Of a stretch of DNA of 64,000 nt, positions 16,729 to 25,338 are shown piece after piece. The DNA comes from Scatosoma sp045542595. Its GTDB lineage: Bacteria; Bacillota; Clostridia; Christensenellales; Borkfalkiaceae. Each line of letters begins with the position of its first letter. Position 1 is the stretch's first letter. The position numbers were made by a program, and so were the translations under genes. The notes below the pieces were generated by a model that was given only the letters and a program-made list of their open reading frames with translations, did not search any database and was not told where the DNA came from. The DNA lies in assembly GCA_045542595.1 (NCBI GenBank), contig JAZQLI010000030.1, forward strand, positions 1-64,000. Reading direction: 5' to 3'.

Positions 16729-16757
16729 TTTACATTCTATTTTATTTGTGGTATAAT
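16729..16757 (+). promoter_or_regulatory. pckG promoter
   Basis: TTTACA, a 17-bp spacer and TATAAT (with TGG before it). The leader to the ATG is about 98 nt. Confidence 0.8.
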
Positions 16758-16861
16758 GATAATCGGTGGAAAAAGGTTTTCGGTTGAAAAGGAAAATTTT
16801 ACCGCAAACGTATTTCCGCGAAAAAATAAAAAACAAAAATATAAATATAAGGAGATATCTT

Positions 16862-18640
16862 ATGACTAACAACAAGAAAGTGCTTCAATTCGTTGCAGAC
16901 TGTCAGGCATTTGCACAGCCCGACAAAGTAGTTTGGATTGACGGTAGTGATGCGCAGAGAGACGCTTTAAGAGAAGAAGCTTGCGCTACGGGAGAAATGA
17001 TTAAACTCAACCAAGAACTCCTTCCCGATTGCTATTATCACAGAACGGCTGAAAACGACGTTGCACGTGTAGAAGACAGAACGTTTATTTGCTGTGAAAA
17101 CGAAGCGGACGCGCTTCCTCATTCCATTGTAAAATGGAAAGCACCCAAAGAAGCTTACGCGATGGTTAACGAAATCGCTAAAGGCGCATACAAAGGAAGA
17201 ACGATGTATGTTATTCCCTATTCGATGGGCGTAGTAGGTTCTCCTTTCTCCAAAATCGGTATTGAAATTACCGACTCTATCTACGTTGTACTCAATATGA
17301 TGATTATGACGAGAGTAGGCAAAATGTGCCTTGACCAACTTGGCGCAGAAGGCGACTTCGTTAAAGGTTTCCACGCAAAGTGTAACGTAGACCCCGAAAA
17401 GAGATATATTATGCACTTCCCCGAAGACAACACCATTATTTCGGTGAACTCCGCTTACGGCGGCAACGTGCTTTTGGGTAAAAAGTGTTTCGCACTTCGT
17501 ATCGCTACCAACCTTGGTAAGAAAGAAGGCTGGATGGCAGAACATATGCTTATCCTTGGCGTTAAACGTCCCCAAGACAAAGAAATTAAATACGTTGCGG
17601 CTGCGTTCCCTTCCGCTTGCGGTAAAACCAACCTTGCAATGTTGATTCCTCCCAAGCAATACCTTGACGCTGGCTACGAAGTACAATGCGTGGGCGACGA
17701 TATCGCTTGGATTAGAGTAGGCGAAGACGGCAGATTGTGGGCTTGTAACCCCGAAAACGGTTTCTTCGGCGTTGCGCCCGGTACCAACGAAAAATCGAAC
17801 CCCAACGCTTTGGCGGCTACGATGAAGGGTACTATTTTCACCAACGTTGCCATCAATCCTGAAAACAACACCGTTTGGTGGGAAAAACTCACGAAGCAAG
17901 CTCCTGCAAACCTTATCGACTGGACGGGTAAGCCTTGGACGCCCGATTGCGGACGTAACGCGGCGCATCCCAACTCCCGTTTCACCGCTCCTGCGGAAAA
18001 CTGCCCTTGCATTTCGCCTGAATTCAATTCTAAAGCAGGCGTACCTTTGTCGGCAATCATCTTCGGTGGTAGAAGAGCAACCACGACGCCGCTTGTATAT
18101 CAATCGAGAGACTGGAACCACGGTACGTTCGTTGGTACGATTATGTCGTCCGAAACGACGGCTGCGGCAACGGGCGCGGTAGGCGTACTCCGCCACGACC
18201 CCATGGCTATGAAACCTTTCATGGGCTATTCGGTTGACCAATATTTCCAACACTGGATTAATATGGGCGCGAAAGTAGAAGAAGACAAGCAACCCAAAAT
18301 TTTCAACGTAAACTGGTTCCGTCAAGACGAAAACGGCAACTTTATGTGGCCTGGTTTTGGCGACAATATGCGCGTACTCGACTGGATTTTGGACAGATGC
18401 GAAGGCAAAGTGGACGCTCGCGAAACGGCGATCGGTTATCTTCCTTATGCGAAGGACATCAATATCGAAAACTGCGATATCGACGCGGCTACGCTTGATA
18501 AGCTTTTGGAAGTAGACAAAAAGCGTTGGGCAGCGGAAGCGGAAGAAATTACCAACTACTATGCGGAAAACTTCGGCGACAAGATGCCCAAAGAAATTAT
18601 GGCTAACCTTGAAATTCTTAAAGAAAACTGCGCGAAATAA
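16862..18640 (+). CDS. pckG: Phosphoenolpyruvate carboxykinase (GTP)
   Basis: A 592-aa GTP-dependent PEPCK interconverting oxaloacetate and PEP. The P-loop FPSACGKTNLAML, with the hyperreactive Cys of the GTP class, the metal/substrate region (ECVGDDIAW-like QCVGDDIAWI) and the FGGRRATTTPLV block identify it. The start at 16862 has AAGGAGATATCTT in front; in-frame codons upstream fall in the leader. In fermenting Clostridia the enzyme often runs towards oxaloacetate for succinate or aspartate formation. Codon use is biased to preferred codons, as for a strongly expressed gene. Followed by its own terminator. Confidence 0.97.
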   Translation: MTNNKKVLQFVADCQAFAQPDKVVWIDGSDAQRDALREEACATGEMIKLNQELLPDCYYHRTAENDVARVEDRTFICCENEADALPHSIVKWKAPKEAYAMVNEIAKGAYKGRTMYVIPYSMGVVGSPFSKIGIEITDSIYVVLNMMIMTRVGKMCLDQLGAEGDFVKGFHAKCNVDPEKRYIMHFPEDNTIISVNSAYGGNVLLGKKCFALRIATNLGKKEGWMAEHMLILGVKRPQDKEIKYVAAAFPSACGKTNLAMLIPPKQYLDAGYEVQCVGDDIAWIRVGEDGRLWACNPENGFFGVAPGTNEKSNPNALAATMKGTIFTNVAINPENNTVWWEKLTKQAPANLIDWTGKPWTPDCGRNAAHPNSRFTAPAENCPCISPEFNSKAGVPLSAIIFGGRRATTTPLVYQSRDWNHGTFVGTIMSSETTAAATGAVGVLRHDPMAMKPFMGYSVDQYFQHWINMGAKVEEDKQPKIFNVNWFRQDENGNFMWPGFGDNMRVLDWILDRCEGKVDARETAIGYLPYAKDINIENCDIDAATLDKLLEVDKKRWAAEAEEITNYYAENFGDKMPKEIMANLEILKENCAK

Positions 18641-18651
18641 TGCGTAAAAGC

Positions 18652-18685
18652 AAAAATCCCGTCCGCTCAACGGACGGGATTTTTT
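18652..18685 (+). terminator. pckG terminator
   Basis: AATCCCGTCCG/CGGACGGGATT hairpin with loop CTCAA and six T. Confidence 0.95.
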
Positions 18686-18699
18686 AACGCGTTACACGC

Positions 18700-18800
18700 G
18701 TATAATAAGCCTGTAATAAAAATTTCAATACCGACTAAATAAATATTGCTCCACTAAAATGGACGTCTTACCTGCAAAGGGTATATAAATTTTGCTAACG
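18700..18800 (-). pseudogene. Decayed C-terminal fragment of an mntP-like gene
   Basis: Read on the minus strand and allowing two frameshifts, this stretch encodes KIYIPFAGKTSI, then FSGAIFI, then GIEIFITGLLY. These match in order the C-terminus of the intact MntP at 21135-21719 (KFGTHFAGKASI, FGGSILILI, GLEILITSFF). Nucleotide identity is visible around AAAATGGACG and CCTGCAAAG on the plus strand. It is non-functional: both frameshifts and a stop break it, and no N-terminal part remains. Confidence 0.7.
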
Positions 18801-18814
18801 TAATCTTTAAAAAA

Positions 18815-18845
18815 AACCGTCTATCGAAATACGCGATAGGCGGTT
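18815..18845 (-). terminator. Orphan hairpin with T tract, minus strand
   Basis: A 12-bp stem (18815-18826 with 18834-18845) is followed by eight T on the minus strand. No minus-strand gene now ends here, so it may belong to a lost gene next to the mntP fragment. The rest of 18641-19024 holds only the pckG terminator, the pseudogene and the next promoter. Confidence 0.55.
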
Positions 18846-18888
18846 TCGTTGCCTTTTTTTAAAATATTTCATTTTCCCCTTTTTTTAG

Positions 18889-18917
18889 TTGACTTATTTA
18901 TAAACTTGTGATAAAAT
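18889..18917 (+). promoter_or_regulatory. Promoter of the hexapeptide protein-glmM operon
   Basis: TTGACT, a 17-bp spacer and TAAAAT; AAAAGGAG precedes the ATG at 19025. Confidence 0.75.
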
Positions 18918-19024
18918 ATTTCTCGTTGTGAAAGAAAAGCAAAAAAAATCGAAAGAAAAACAAATAAACACAAAAAATAATTGCTAAAAATATACTGATA
19001 AATGGTAAAAGAAAAGGAGTAGCA

Positions 19025-19702
19025 ATGTATCAAGTAAACGAGTTATGGAATTGTGCGCATACACAGGCAAAAGAATATTTGCAAAATTTTGATTATCCTT
19101 GGCAAGCGTTGCAAGGGCTAAAGGACTTTATTTATAGCTTGGGAGAAAAACTGCCCAAAGACGAATACGATAACGTAAAGGAAGGGGTTTGGATACACAA
19201 AACGGCAAAAATTGCGCCCACTGCCTATATCGACGCGCCGTGCATTATCGGGGAACATTCGGAAATAAGACAAGGTGCATTTATCCGTGGCAGTGCTTTG
19301 GTTGGAAAGCGTTGCGTAGTGGGGAACTCTACCGAGTTGAAAAACGTTATCCTATTTGATGAAGTGCAAGTTCCGCATTTTAATTATATAGGGGACAGTA
19401 TTTTAGGGTATAAAGCACATTTAGGTGCAGGGGCGGTAACTTCTAACGTAAAATCAAACAAAACGTTGGTGGTGGTAAAAGAGGGGCAGGAAAGTATTTC
19501 CACAGGGTTAAAAAAAATGGGCGCTATGTTGGGCGATTATGTGGAAGTGGGTTGTAACAGTGTGTTAAACCCTGGTACGGTTATCGGCAAAAACAGTCAA
19601 ATTTATCCGCTGTCGTGCGTAAGAGGGGTTATAAAATCGAACACTATTTATAAAACGAACGGTATATGCGTTATGAAAAAGGAGAACGAAATAAATGGGT
19701 AA
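19025..19702 (+). CDS. Left-handed beta-helix (hexapeptide repeat) acyltransferase-like protein
   Basis: A 225-aa protein. An N-terminal helical segment of about 50 residues is followed by a left-handed beta-helix with hexapeptide periodicity (VWIHKTAKIAPTAYIDAP, CIIGEHSEIRQGAFI, VVGNSTELKNV). It resembles the C-terminal acetyltransferase half of GlmU and sugar-1-phosphate nucleotidyltransferase tails, without a nucleotidyltransferase domain. It overlaps glmM by 8 bp, so it is probably the acetyl-transfer step on glucosamine-1-phosphate in UDP-GlcNAc synthesis; this is inferred from context. Confidence 0.75.
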   Translation: MYQVNELWNCAHTQAKEYLQNFDYPWQALQGLKDFIYSLGEKLPKDEYDNVKEGVWIHKTAKIAPTAYIDAPCIIGEHSEIRQGAFIRGSALVGKRCVVGNSTELKNVILFDEVQVPHFNYIGDSILGYKAHLGAGAVTSNVKSNKTLVVVKEGQESISTGLKKMGAMLGDYVEVGCNSVLNPGTVIGKNSQIYPLSCVRGVIKSNTIYKTNGICVMKKENEING

Positions 19703-21077
19703 ATACTTTGGCACAGATGGCTTTCGCGGAGAAGCAAATATAAATTTAACAACGCAACACGCGTTTGAAATAGGTCGTTTTTTGGGTTGGTATTTAGCCG
19801 AAAAAAACAAACGGGCGAATAAAGAGCGTGCAAAAATTGTGATAGGGAAGGATACAAGGCGTTCGGGGTATATGTTTGAATATGCATTATCTGCCGGTAT
19901 CGTTTCTTCGGGTGCGGACGCATACTTATTACACGTAACCACCACTCCGTCGGTGGCATACGTTACTCGCACGGACGGATTTGATGCCGGAGTGATGATT
20001 TCGGCTAGTCATAATCCCTATTACGACAACGGCATTAAGCTGTTTAACTATGCCGGCGAGAAGTTGAACGACGAAGTAATAACGCTTATCGAAAACTATT
20101 TAGACGGCGAAGTGGAAGTGTTTGGGAAACGCTACGAAAAAGTGCCTTACGCAACGGGTAGTGATATAGGTAGAACGGTCGACTACGTTGCTGGGAGAAA
20201 TAGATATATCGGCTATTTGATTTCTTTAGGACTGTTCAGTTTCAAAGGTATTAAAGTGGGTTTAGATTGTGCCAACGGAAGTTCTTTTACGATTGCCAAA
20301 AGTGTATTTAACGCCTTAGGCGCAAACACGTACGTTATGGGCGCAGAGCCCAACGGTACGAACATCAACGCAGGCGTTGGTTCTACGCATATTGAAGCGT
20401 TGCAAAAATTTGTTGTGGAAAACGGATTAGACGTAGGGTTCGCTTACGACGGGGATGCCGATAGATGTCTTTGTGTAGATGAAAAAGGTCAGCTGGTAGA
20501 CGGAGATAAAATTTTATATATTTACGGTACGTATATGAAAGAACGTGGCGAGCTGTTAAGTAATACCGTCGTTACAACGATAATGTCTAATTTTGGACTG
20601 TATAAAGCGTTCGATAAGGCAGGTATTGCCTATGCGAAAACGGCGGTTGGCGATAAATACGTGTACGAGTGTATGAACGATAAAGGATACGCCTTAGGCG
20701 GAGAACAGTCGGGACATATTATATTTTCGCAGTATGCTACAACGGGCGACGGCGTGTTGACTAGTTTAAAAATTATGCAAGTGATGTTAGATAAAAAGCA
20801 ACCCCTTTCTGCGTTATCCGCGCCTATGAAGACGTATCCGCAAGTGCTTAAAAACGTGCGCGTAAGCGATAAAAATCAAGCGAAAAACGATAAAGACGTG
20901 GAGCTGGCAATAGAGCGCGTGCAAAAAATGTTAGGGGACCGTGGCCGCATTTTAGTGCGAGAATCTGGAACGGAACCGGTAATAAGGGTTATGGTGGAAG
21001 CGGAATGCTTAGAAACTTGTGAAAAATACGTAGACGAAATTATAGAAATTTTACAAACAAAAGGGTATTGCGTATAA
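19695..21077 (+). CDS. glmM: Phosphoglucosamine mutase
   Basis: A 460-aa alpha-D-phosphohexomutase converting GlcN-6-P to GlcN-1-P for cell-wall precursors. The N-terminal FGTDGFRGEAN is typical of GlmM. The phosphoserine loop is ISASHNPYYDNGIK, the metal loop DGDADRC, the sugar loop GEQSGH and the phosphate loop RESGTEPVIRVM. All catalytic motifs are intact and the length is normal. It is translationally coupled to the preceding hexapeptide-repeat protein. Confidence 0.93.
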   Translation: MGKYFGTDGFRGEANINLTTQHAFEIGRFLGWYLAEKNKRANKERAKIVIGKDTRRSGYMFEYALSAGIVSSGADAYLLHVTTTPSVAYVTRTDGFDAGVMISASHNPYYDNGIKLFNYAGEKLNDEVITLIENYLDGEVEVFGKRYEKVPYATGSDIGRTVDYVAGRNRYIGYLISLGLFSFKGIKVGLDCANGSSFTIAKSVFNALGANTYVMGAEPNGTNINAGVGSTHIEALQKFVVENGLDVGFAYDGDADRCLCVDEKGQLVDGDKILYIYGTYMKERGELLSNTVVTTIMSNFGLYKAFDKAGIAYAKTAVGDKYVYECMNDKGYALGGEQSGHIIFSQYATTGDGVLTSLKIMQVMLDKKQPLSALSAPMKTYPQVLKNVRVSDKNQAKNDKDVELAIERVQKMLGDRGRILVRESGTEPVIRVMVEAECLETCEKYVDEIIEILQTKGYCV

Positions 21078-21113
21078 AAAAAACGCCCGTTTGCAAAACA
21101 TTGCAAACGGGCG
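21075..21113 (-). terminator. Terminator between glmM and mntP
   Basis: A 13-bp stem (21084-21096 with 21101-21113). The strong T run is on the minus strand, so it mainly serves mntP; for glmM the tail is only GTTAAATTT. Confidence 0.9.
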
Positions 21114-21134
21114 GTTAAATTTATAAACAGTCTA

Positions 21135-21719
21135 TTAAAAGAAACTGGTAATAAGTATTTCTAAACCGATAAGTATTAAAATACTCCCACCGAAAATGGA
21201 CGCTTTCCCTGCAAAGTGCGTACCGAATTTTTTGCCTAAATAAACCCCGATAAGACAAATACCGAACGTTATAACGGCAATCAATAAGGCGGCGACGAGT
21301 GCCATTGCGATATCGTACGAAGCAATGGTAAATCCTACCGAAAGCGCGTCGATAGACGTGGCGACGCCTTGCACGAGCAACGCCGATATACCCAAACCTT
21401 CTTTTTGGCAGGGGCATTCGTCCTTGTTTTTAATGCCGTCGTATAACATTTTACCGCCGATAAAACTCAAAAGCAATAAAGCAATCCAAGGGATAAACGT
21501 TTCAAAAGCTTGGAAATACTGTACGATAGTATGTACGCAAAGCCAACCGATAAGCGGCATCAAGCCTTGAAAAAAGCCGAAAACGGCGGCTATGCTCAAC
21601 GTTTTGCTACGTTTCATACACGGTTCGTTTAATCCGTTGGCAAGAGATACCGAAAATGCGTCCATAGCAAGCCCTACGCCGAGTAATATATTATTGAAGA
21701 AAAATACAAAATCATACAT
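21135..21719 (-). CDS. mntP: Manganese efflux pump, MntP family
   Basis: A 194-aa membrane protein with six TM helices in two related halves. The metal-path aspartates lie in the family motifs AMDAFSVSLA (helix 1) and TSIDALSVGFT. It exports Mn2+ to prevent overload. The ATG has no SD, and the predicted transcript start is only about 3-5 nt upstream (promoter 21730-21758), so translation is probably leaderless. A decayed copy of its 3' end lies at 18700-18800. Confidence 0.92.
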   Translation of the reverse strand: MYDFVFFFNNILLGVGLAMDAFSVSLANGLNEPCMKRSKTLSIAAVFGFFQGLMPLIGWLCVHTIVQYFQAFETFIPWIALLLLSFIGGKMLYDGIKNKDECPCQKEGLGISALLVQGVATSIDALSVGFTIASYDIAMALVAALLIAVITFGICLIGVYLGKKFGTHFAGKASIFGGSILILIGLEILITSFF

Positions 21720-21729
21720 AACGTAATAT

Positions 21730-21758
21730 AGTATATCATTCTTTTATTGGAAAGTCAA
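21730..21758 (-). promoter_or_regulatory. mntP promoter
   Basis: TTGACT, a 17-bp spacer and TATACT on the minus strand. The -10 ends 10 bp before the start codon. Confidence 0.75.
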
Positions 21759-21797
21759 CGTAAAATAAGCGCGGATAAGTAAAGAAACCGTCGAAAA

Positions 21798-21899
21798 GAT
21801 AACCGCCCCAAAACCTTGCGGCTTCGAGGCGGTTACCTATATGATAAGGGGGAAAATGATGAGCATTTTTACGTCGGTGGGTATCCCCAACCGATTTAC
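21798..21899 (-). ncRNA. Candidate small RNA or structured leader upstream of mntP
   Basis: A minus-strand transcript from the promoter at 21906-21934 would contain three things in order. First is a hairpin with arms TCGGT/ACCGA and GGG/CCC (21874-21894). Next is a single-stranded C-rich patch TTTTCCCCCTT (about 21846-21856). Last is a 12-bp stem (21798-21809 with 21826-21837) followed by TTTT, a terminator. It ends before the mntP promoter. The C-rich patch would suit pairing with SD sequences. I find no match to the Mn2+ riboswitch consensus. Confidence 0.45.
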
Positions 21900-21912
21900 A
21901 AATATATTATAA
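21856..21912 (+). CDS. Possible 18-aa small ORF
   Basis: ATG-ATG with a strong SD (AAGGGGG, 3-4 bp upstream) opens an 18-codon frame, MMSIFTSVGIPNRFTNIL, antisense to the candidate RNA. No plus-strand promoter is obvious and the spacing to the SD is short. It may simply be the mirror of the C-rich patch. Confidence 0.25.
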   Translation: MMSIFTSVGIPNRFTNIL

Positions 21913-21934
21913 CACGCCTTAAAAAAAAAGTAAA
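21906..21934 (-). promoter_or_regulatory. Promoter of the candidate RNA upstream of mntP
   Basis: TTTACT, a 17-bp spacer and TATAAT with a TGT extended -10 on the minus strand. Confidence 0.6.
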
Positions 21935-22028
21935 GAAAAATAGTAAAAATTTTTTTTTCGACGAAAAAATATAGTAATCGCGCAAAAAATGTTAAATTTT
22001 AACATTTTAAACCGTTAAAATTCGCATT

Positions 22029-22544
22029 TTAAAGGAAACGGCATAAAAAACAACAAAAGATAGTGGCAACAATATAAGAAAATAGGCAGATGACGAGTGC
22101 CAGCGTTAATTTTTTTCTTTTTATTCCTGCAAAATATACCGCTCCGATATAAAAAATCGTTTCACTTGAACCGTACGTAACGCAAGCGCAACGCCCAATA
22201 TAACTGTCTACTCCGTATTTTTGTAAAATGTCCGAAAGTACGGCGATAGAACCGCTCCCTGAAAGCGGTTTGACAAACAGTAGCGGTGAAATTTCCGTCG
22301 GCACGCCGAAAAAATGAAATACGGGCGAAAGAAAATTACACACGGCTATATCCAGCCCCGTAACGGATAATAGGCTGTTTAGCATGGTAACGGCGGCGAT
22401 ATACGGAAAAACGGAAGTTACCAACGGTATCGCAGCTTTCATTCCGTTTGTAAAGCTGTCGAAAACCTTTACTTTTTTTCGCGCCGCGTATAAAAAAGAC
22501 AGCAAAAATAATACGGGCACTAACGCGGCAAGAAAATAATTCAT
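22029..22544 (-). CDS. spmB: Spore maturation protein B
   Basis: A 171-aa membrane protein of the nucleoside-recognition (Gate) domain family. PLVTSVFPYIAAVTMLNSLL, VKPLSGSGS and TYGSSETIFYI are typical of SpmB. With SpmA it is needed for spore core dehydration in Bacillus and Clostridium. The ATG at 22544 shares its A with the spmA stop (TGATG), and AGGGGGCAGG precedes it. Between its stop and the mntP region an A/T-rich palindrome (AAAATGTTAAATTTTAAC, about 21990-22007) may act as terminator. Confidence 0.92.
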   Translation of the reverse strand: MNYFLAALVPVLFLLSFLYAARKKVKVFDSFTNGMKAAIPLVTSVFPYIAAVTMLNSLLSVTGLDIAVCNFLSPVFHFFGVPTEISPLLFVKPLSGSGSIAVLSDILQKYGVDSYIGRCACVTYGSSETIFYIGAVYFAGIKRKKLTLALVICLFSYIVATIFCCFLCRFL

Positions 22545-23167
22545 CACGCACCTGCCCCCTTTGTTTGTGCTATCCTTTGCACAGATTGCACTCTTGTTTT
22601 ACGCTGTAAGCGCGCGCCTTTTGGGGGAATACATACACGCACCAAAACTGCGGCAAGCAGAGTAGAGAGCGCGCTGGTAAACAGGGTGGGGAATAGTATA
22701 TCGGCTGGGGCGGCACTGCCCAAAGCAACGCGCACGCCGATAACGGAAGTGGGGATAAGCTGTAACGACGTGGCGTTTAACGCAAGCAGCATACACGAAG
22801 CGTATTCCGCGTCGGTAGTTTTATCTAGCAGGGCGGCGGCTTTAATTCCGTACGGCGTTGCCGCGCCCGATATGCCAAGTAGGTTGACGGACATACTCAT
22901 AGTAACCGCTTGCAGTGTTGTTTTATCGTTTGTCTTAAACAGCTTTTTGGCAACGGGAAGAAGCAAAGCGGAAAACTTTTTAGAAACGCCGCTATCTTCC
23001 CATATTTGCATAAGCCCCAGCCAAACGCAATAGGTGGAGAGCAGGGATACGCAAAGCGTAGCGCTTTTGGAAGCGCCTGCAAGCAGCGTGGAGAGAAAGG
23101 TTTCGGGGGATATAAATAACATAATCGCCGTTGAAAGGATAAAGACGGTGTAAAAAAGCACGTTCAT
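22544..23167 (-). CDS. spmA: Spore maturation protein A
   Basis: A 207-aa membrane protein with five or more TM helices. WLGLMQIWEDSGVSKK, NLLGISGAATPYGIKA and LALNATSLQLIPTSVIGVR are SpmA family blocks. It is coupled to spmB. The pair implies a sporulating organism or a recent sporulating ancestor. The C-terminal tail (about 30 residues, basic) is longer than the membrane core needs. Confidence 0.92.
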   Translation of the reverse strand: MNVLFYTVFILSTAIMLFISPETFLSTLLAGASKSATLCVSLLSTYCVWLGLMQIWEDSGVSKKFSALLLPVAKKLFKTNDKTTLQAVTMSMSVNLLGISGAATPYGIKAAALLDKTTDAEYASCMLLALNATSLQLIPTSVIGVRVALGSAAPADILFPTLFTSALSTLLAAVLVRVCIPPKGARLQRKTRVQSVQRIAQTKGAGA

Positions 23168-23223
23168 ACCCCTACTATATGCGGAAAAATTACGGAAAAT
23201 GCCCGTAAAGCAGGGTAAAGCGG

Positions 23224-23252
23224 TTTACATTTTGTTGCAAAAGGTGTATAAT
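23224..23252 (+). promoter_or_regulatory. metG operon promoter
   Basis: TTTACA, a 17-bp spacer and TATAAT. The 75-nt leader contains nested inverted repeats (ACGGAAAA with TTTTCCGT, about 23270-23314) but no T-box motifs. Confidence 0.8.
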
Positions 23253-23331
23253 GGGAAAGAATACGAATTACGGAAAATCCGTAGGATTTTTGAAAACGGC
23301 AGGTTTTCCGTAGTAAATTAAGGAGCAAGTT

Positions 23332-25332
23332 ATGGCAAAAAAACCTTACTACATTACCACGGCAATAGCGTACACTTCGGGAAAACCGCATATCGGTAAC
23401 ACGTACGAAGCGATTCTTGCCGACGCTATCGCGCGGTTTAAACGCAAACAGGGCTACGACGTCTTTTACCAAACGGGAACGGACGAACACGGTCAAAAAA
23501 TTCAAGAAAAAGCGGAAGCGGCGCATATTACTCCGCAGGCGTTTGTCGACGGCGTTGCAGGAGAAATTAAAGGCATTTGGGATTTGGTAAATACTTCGTA
23601 TGATAAATTCATTCGAACGACGGATACAGACCACCAAAAGCAAGTGGCGAAAATCTTTAAAAAGTTTTACGACCAAGGAGATATCTACAAGGGCTACTAC
23701 GAAGGTATGTACTGTACCCCTTGCGAATCGTTTTGGACGGAAAGTCAGCTTGTCGACGGAAAATGTCCCGACTGCGGCAGGGAAGTAAAGCCTGCGAAGG
23801 AAGAAGCGTATTTCTTTAAGATGGGCAAGTATGCGGACAGACTTATCGAGCATATCAACGCGCATCCCGAATTCATTCAACCCCCGTCGAGAAAGAACGA
23901 AATGATGAACAATTTCCTGTTAAAAGGTTTACAGGACTTATGCGTTTCGCGCGTTTCGTATACGTGGGGAATCCCCGTGGAGTTCGATAAAAAGCACGTT
24001 GTATACGTTTGGTTGGACGCACTTATGAACTATATCACGGGTATCGGTTACGACGCAGACGGTAATCACGGTGCAATGTACGGAAAATACTGGCCGGCGG
24101 ATTTACACCTTATCGGCAAGGATATCTTGCGTTTCCATACCATTTACTGGCCGATATTCTTAATGGCGCTTGGCGAGCCTTTGCCTAAGCAGGTATTCGG
24201 TCATCCTTGGTTGTTGCAAGGGGACGGCAAAATGAGTAAATCGAAAGGCAACGTTATTTACGCGGACGATTTGGCACGCCTGTTCGGCGTAGACGCCGTG
24301 CGCTATTTCGTATTGCACGAGATGCCGTTCGATAACGACGGTCAAATTACGTGGGAACTCGTTGCGGAGCGTTTCAATACCGACCTTGCAAACGTACTTG
24401 GTAACCTTGTCAGCCGTACGGTGGCAATGATAGATAAATATTTCGGCGGTACGGTAAAGAAATCGTTGAAAGAAAACGAACAAGCCCCCGACGAAGAATT
24501 CAAGCAAACGGTATGCGCTACCGTTTCCAAAGTGATTGCAAAAGCGGACGAACTTCGTATTGCCGACGCCATTTCCGAAATATTTACGCTGTTTAGACGG
24601 GCGAATAAGTATATCGACGAAACTATGCCTTGGGCACTGGCTAAAGACGAAAACGCTAAGGATAGGCTTAACGACGTATTGTATAATCTTGCCGAAGCCA
24701 TTCAAATCGGCGCGTCGCTTTTAGACAGCTTTATGCCCGAAACGTCGCAAAAGATTTTTGAAGCGTTTGGCGGAGAAAACCGTACTTTGGAAGATTGCGC
24801 TATGTTTGCCTTGCGAGAAGAAGTAACCGTGAAAGCCATTTCGCCCTTGTTTGCGCGTATCGATTTTAAAACGTTGCAACCGGAAATTGAAAAAATCCGC
24901 GAAGCGCAAATTGCGGCGGCAAACGCGGCGGCAAATACTTCGACAAATACCGTTTCCAAGCCTAAGACGGACGGAAAAGCGGAAAAGGAAGTGGAACAAA
25001 AAGCGGAAATTTCCATTGACGATTTTGCAAAAGTGCAAATTCGCGTAGGGGAGATTATCGCCTGCGAAAAAGTGCCGAAATCTTCTAAACTCTTACACGA
25101 AACGGTAAAATTCGGCGAAGAAGTGCGCTCGGTAGTGTCGGGGATAGCCAAACACTATACGCCCGAAGAAATGGTAGGCAAAAAAGTGCTTTTCGTTACC
25201 AACTTAAAGCCTGTAAAAATTTGCGGAATTTTATCCGAAGGTATGATTTTAGTCGCGGAAGACGAAGACGGTACGCTTGCGTTAACCGTGCCTGAAAAGA
25301 GCGATATAAAAAGCGGCGCTTTTGTAGGTTAA
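23332..25332 (+). CDS. metG: Methionyl-tRNA synthetase
   Basis: A 666-aa class I synthetase charging tRNA-Met. The HIGH-type motif is KPHIGNTYEAI, the zinc knuckle CTPC...CPDC (about 127-147), the KMSKS motif KMSKSKGN, and a C-terminal tRNA-binding OB domain (about 565-666, DFAKVQIRVGEI). A Lys/Glu/Asn-rich linker joins the OB domain. AAGGAG precedes the ATG. First gene of metG-tatD-radical SAM-rsmA. Confidence 0.97.
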   Translation: MAKKPYYITTAIAYTSGKPHIGNTYEAILADAIARFKRKQGYDVFYQTGTDEHGQKIQEKAEAAHITPQAFVDGVAGEIKGIWDLVNTSYDKFIRTTDTDHQKQVAKIFKKFYDQGDIYKGYYEGMYCTPCESFWTESQLVDGKCPDCGREVKPAKEEAYFFKMGKYADRLIEHINAHPEFIQPPSRKNEMMNNFLLKGLQDLCVSRVSYTWGIPVEFDKKHVVYVWLDALMNYITGIGYDADGNHGAMYGKYWPADLHLIGKDILRFHTIYWPIFLMALGEPLPKQVFGHPWLLQGDGKMSKSKGNVIYADDLARLFGVDAVRYFVLHEMPFDNDGQITWELVAERFNTDLANVLGNLVSRTVAMIDKYFGGTVKKSLKENEQAPDEEFKQTVCATVSKVIAKADELRIADAISEIFTLFRRANKYIDETMPWALAKDENAKDRLNDVLYNLAEAIQIGASLLDSFMPETSQKIFEAFGGENRTLEDCAMFALREEVTVKAISPLFARIDFKTLQPEIEKIREAQIAAANAAANTSTNTVSKPKTDGKAEKEVEQKAEISIDDFAKVQIRVGEIIACEKVPKSSKLLHETVKFGEEVRSVVSGIAKHYTPEEMVGKKVLFVTNLKPVKICGILSEGMILVAEDEDGTLALTVPEKSDIKSGAFVG

Positions 25333-25338
25333 CCGCGT

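Noticed and set aside
16967..18670. 567-codon open frame antisense to pckG
   Set aside because: It mirrors a strongly codon-biased conserved gene; no start context or family resemblance.
21798..21905. yybP-ykoY Mn2+ riboswitch for mntP
   Set aside because: The conserved GGGGAGUA and paired GC-rich segments are missing, and the structure terminates before a separate mntP promoter.
23253..23331. T-box riboswitch in front of metG
   Set aside because: The leader is only about 75 nt and has no specifier loop or T-box TGGNACCGCG-like motif.
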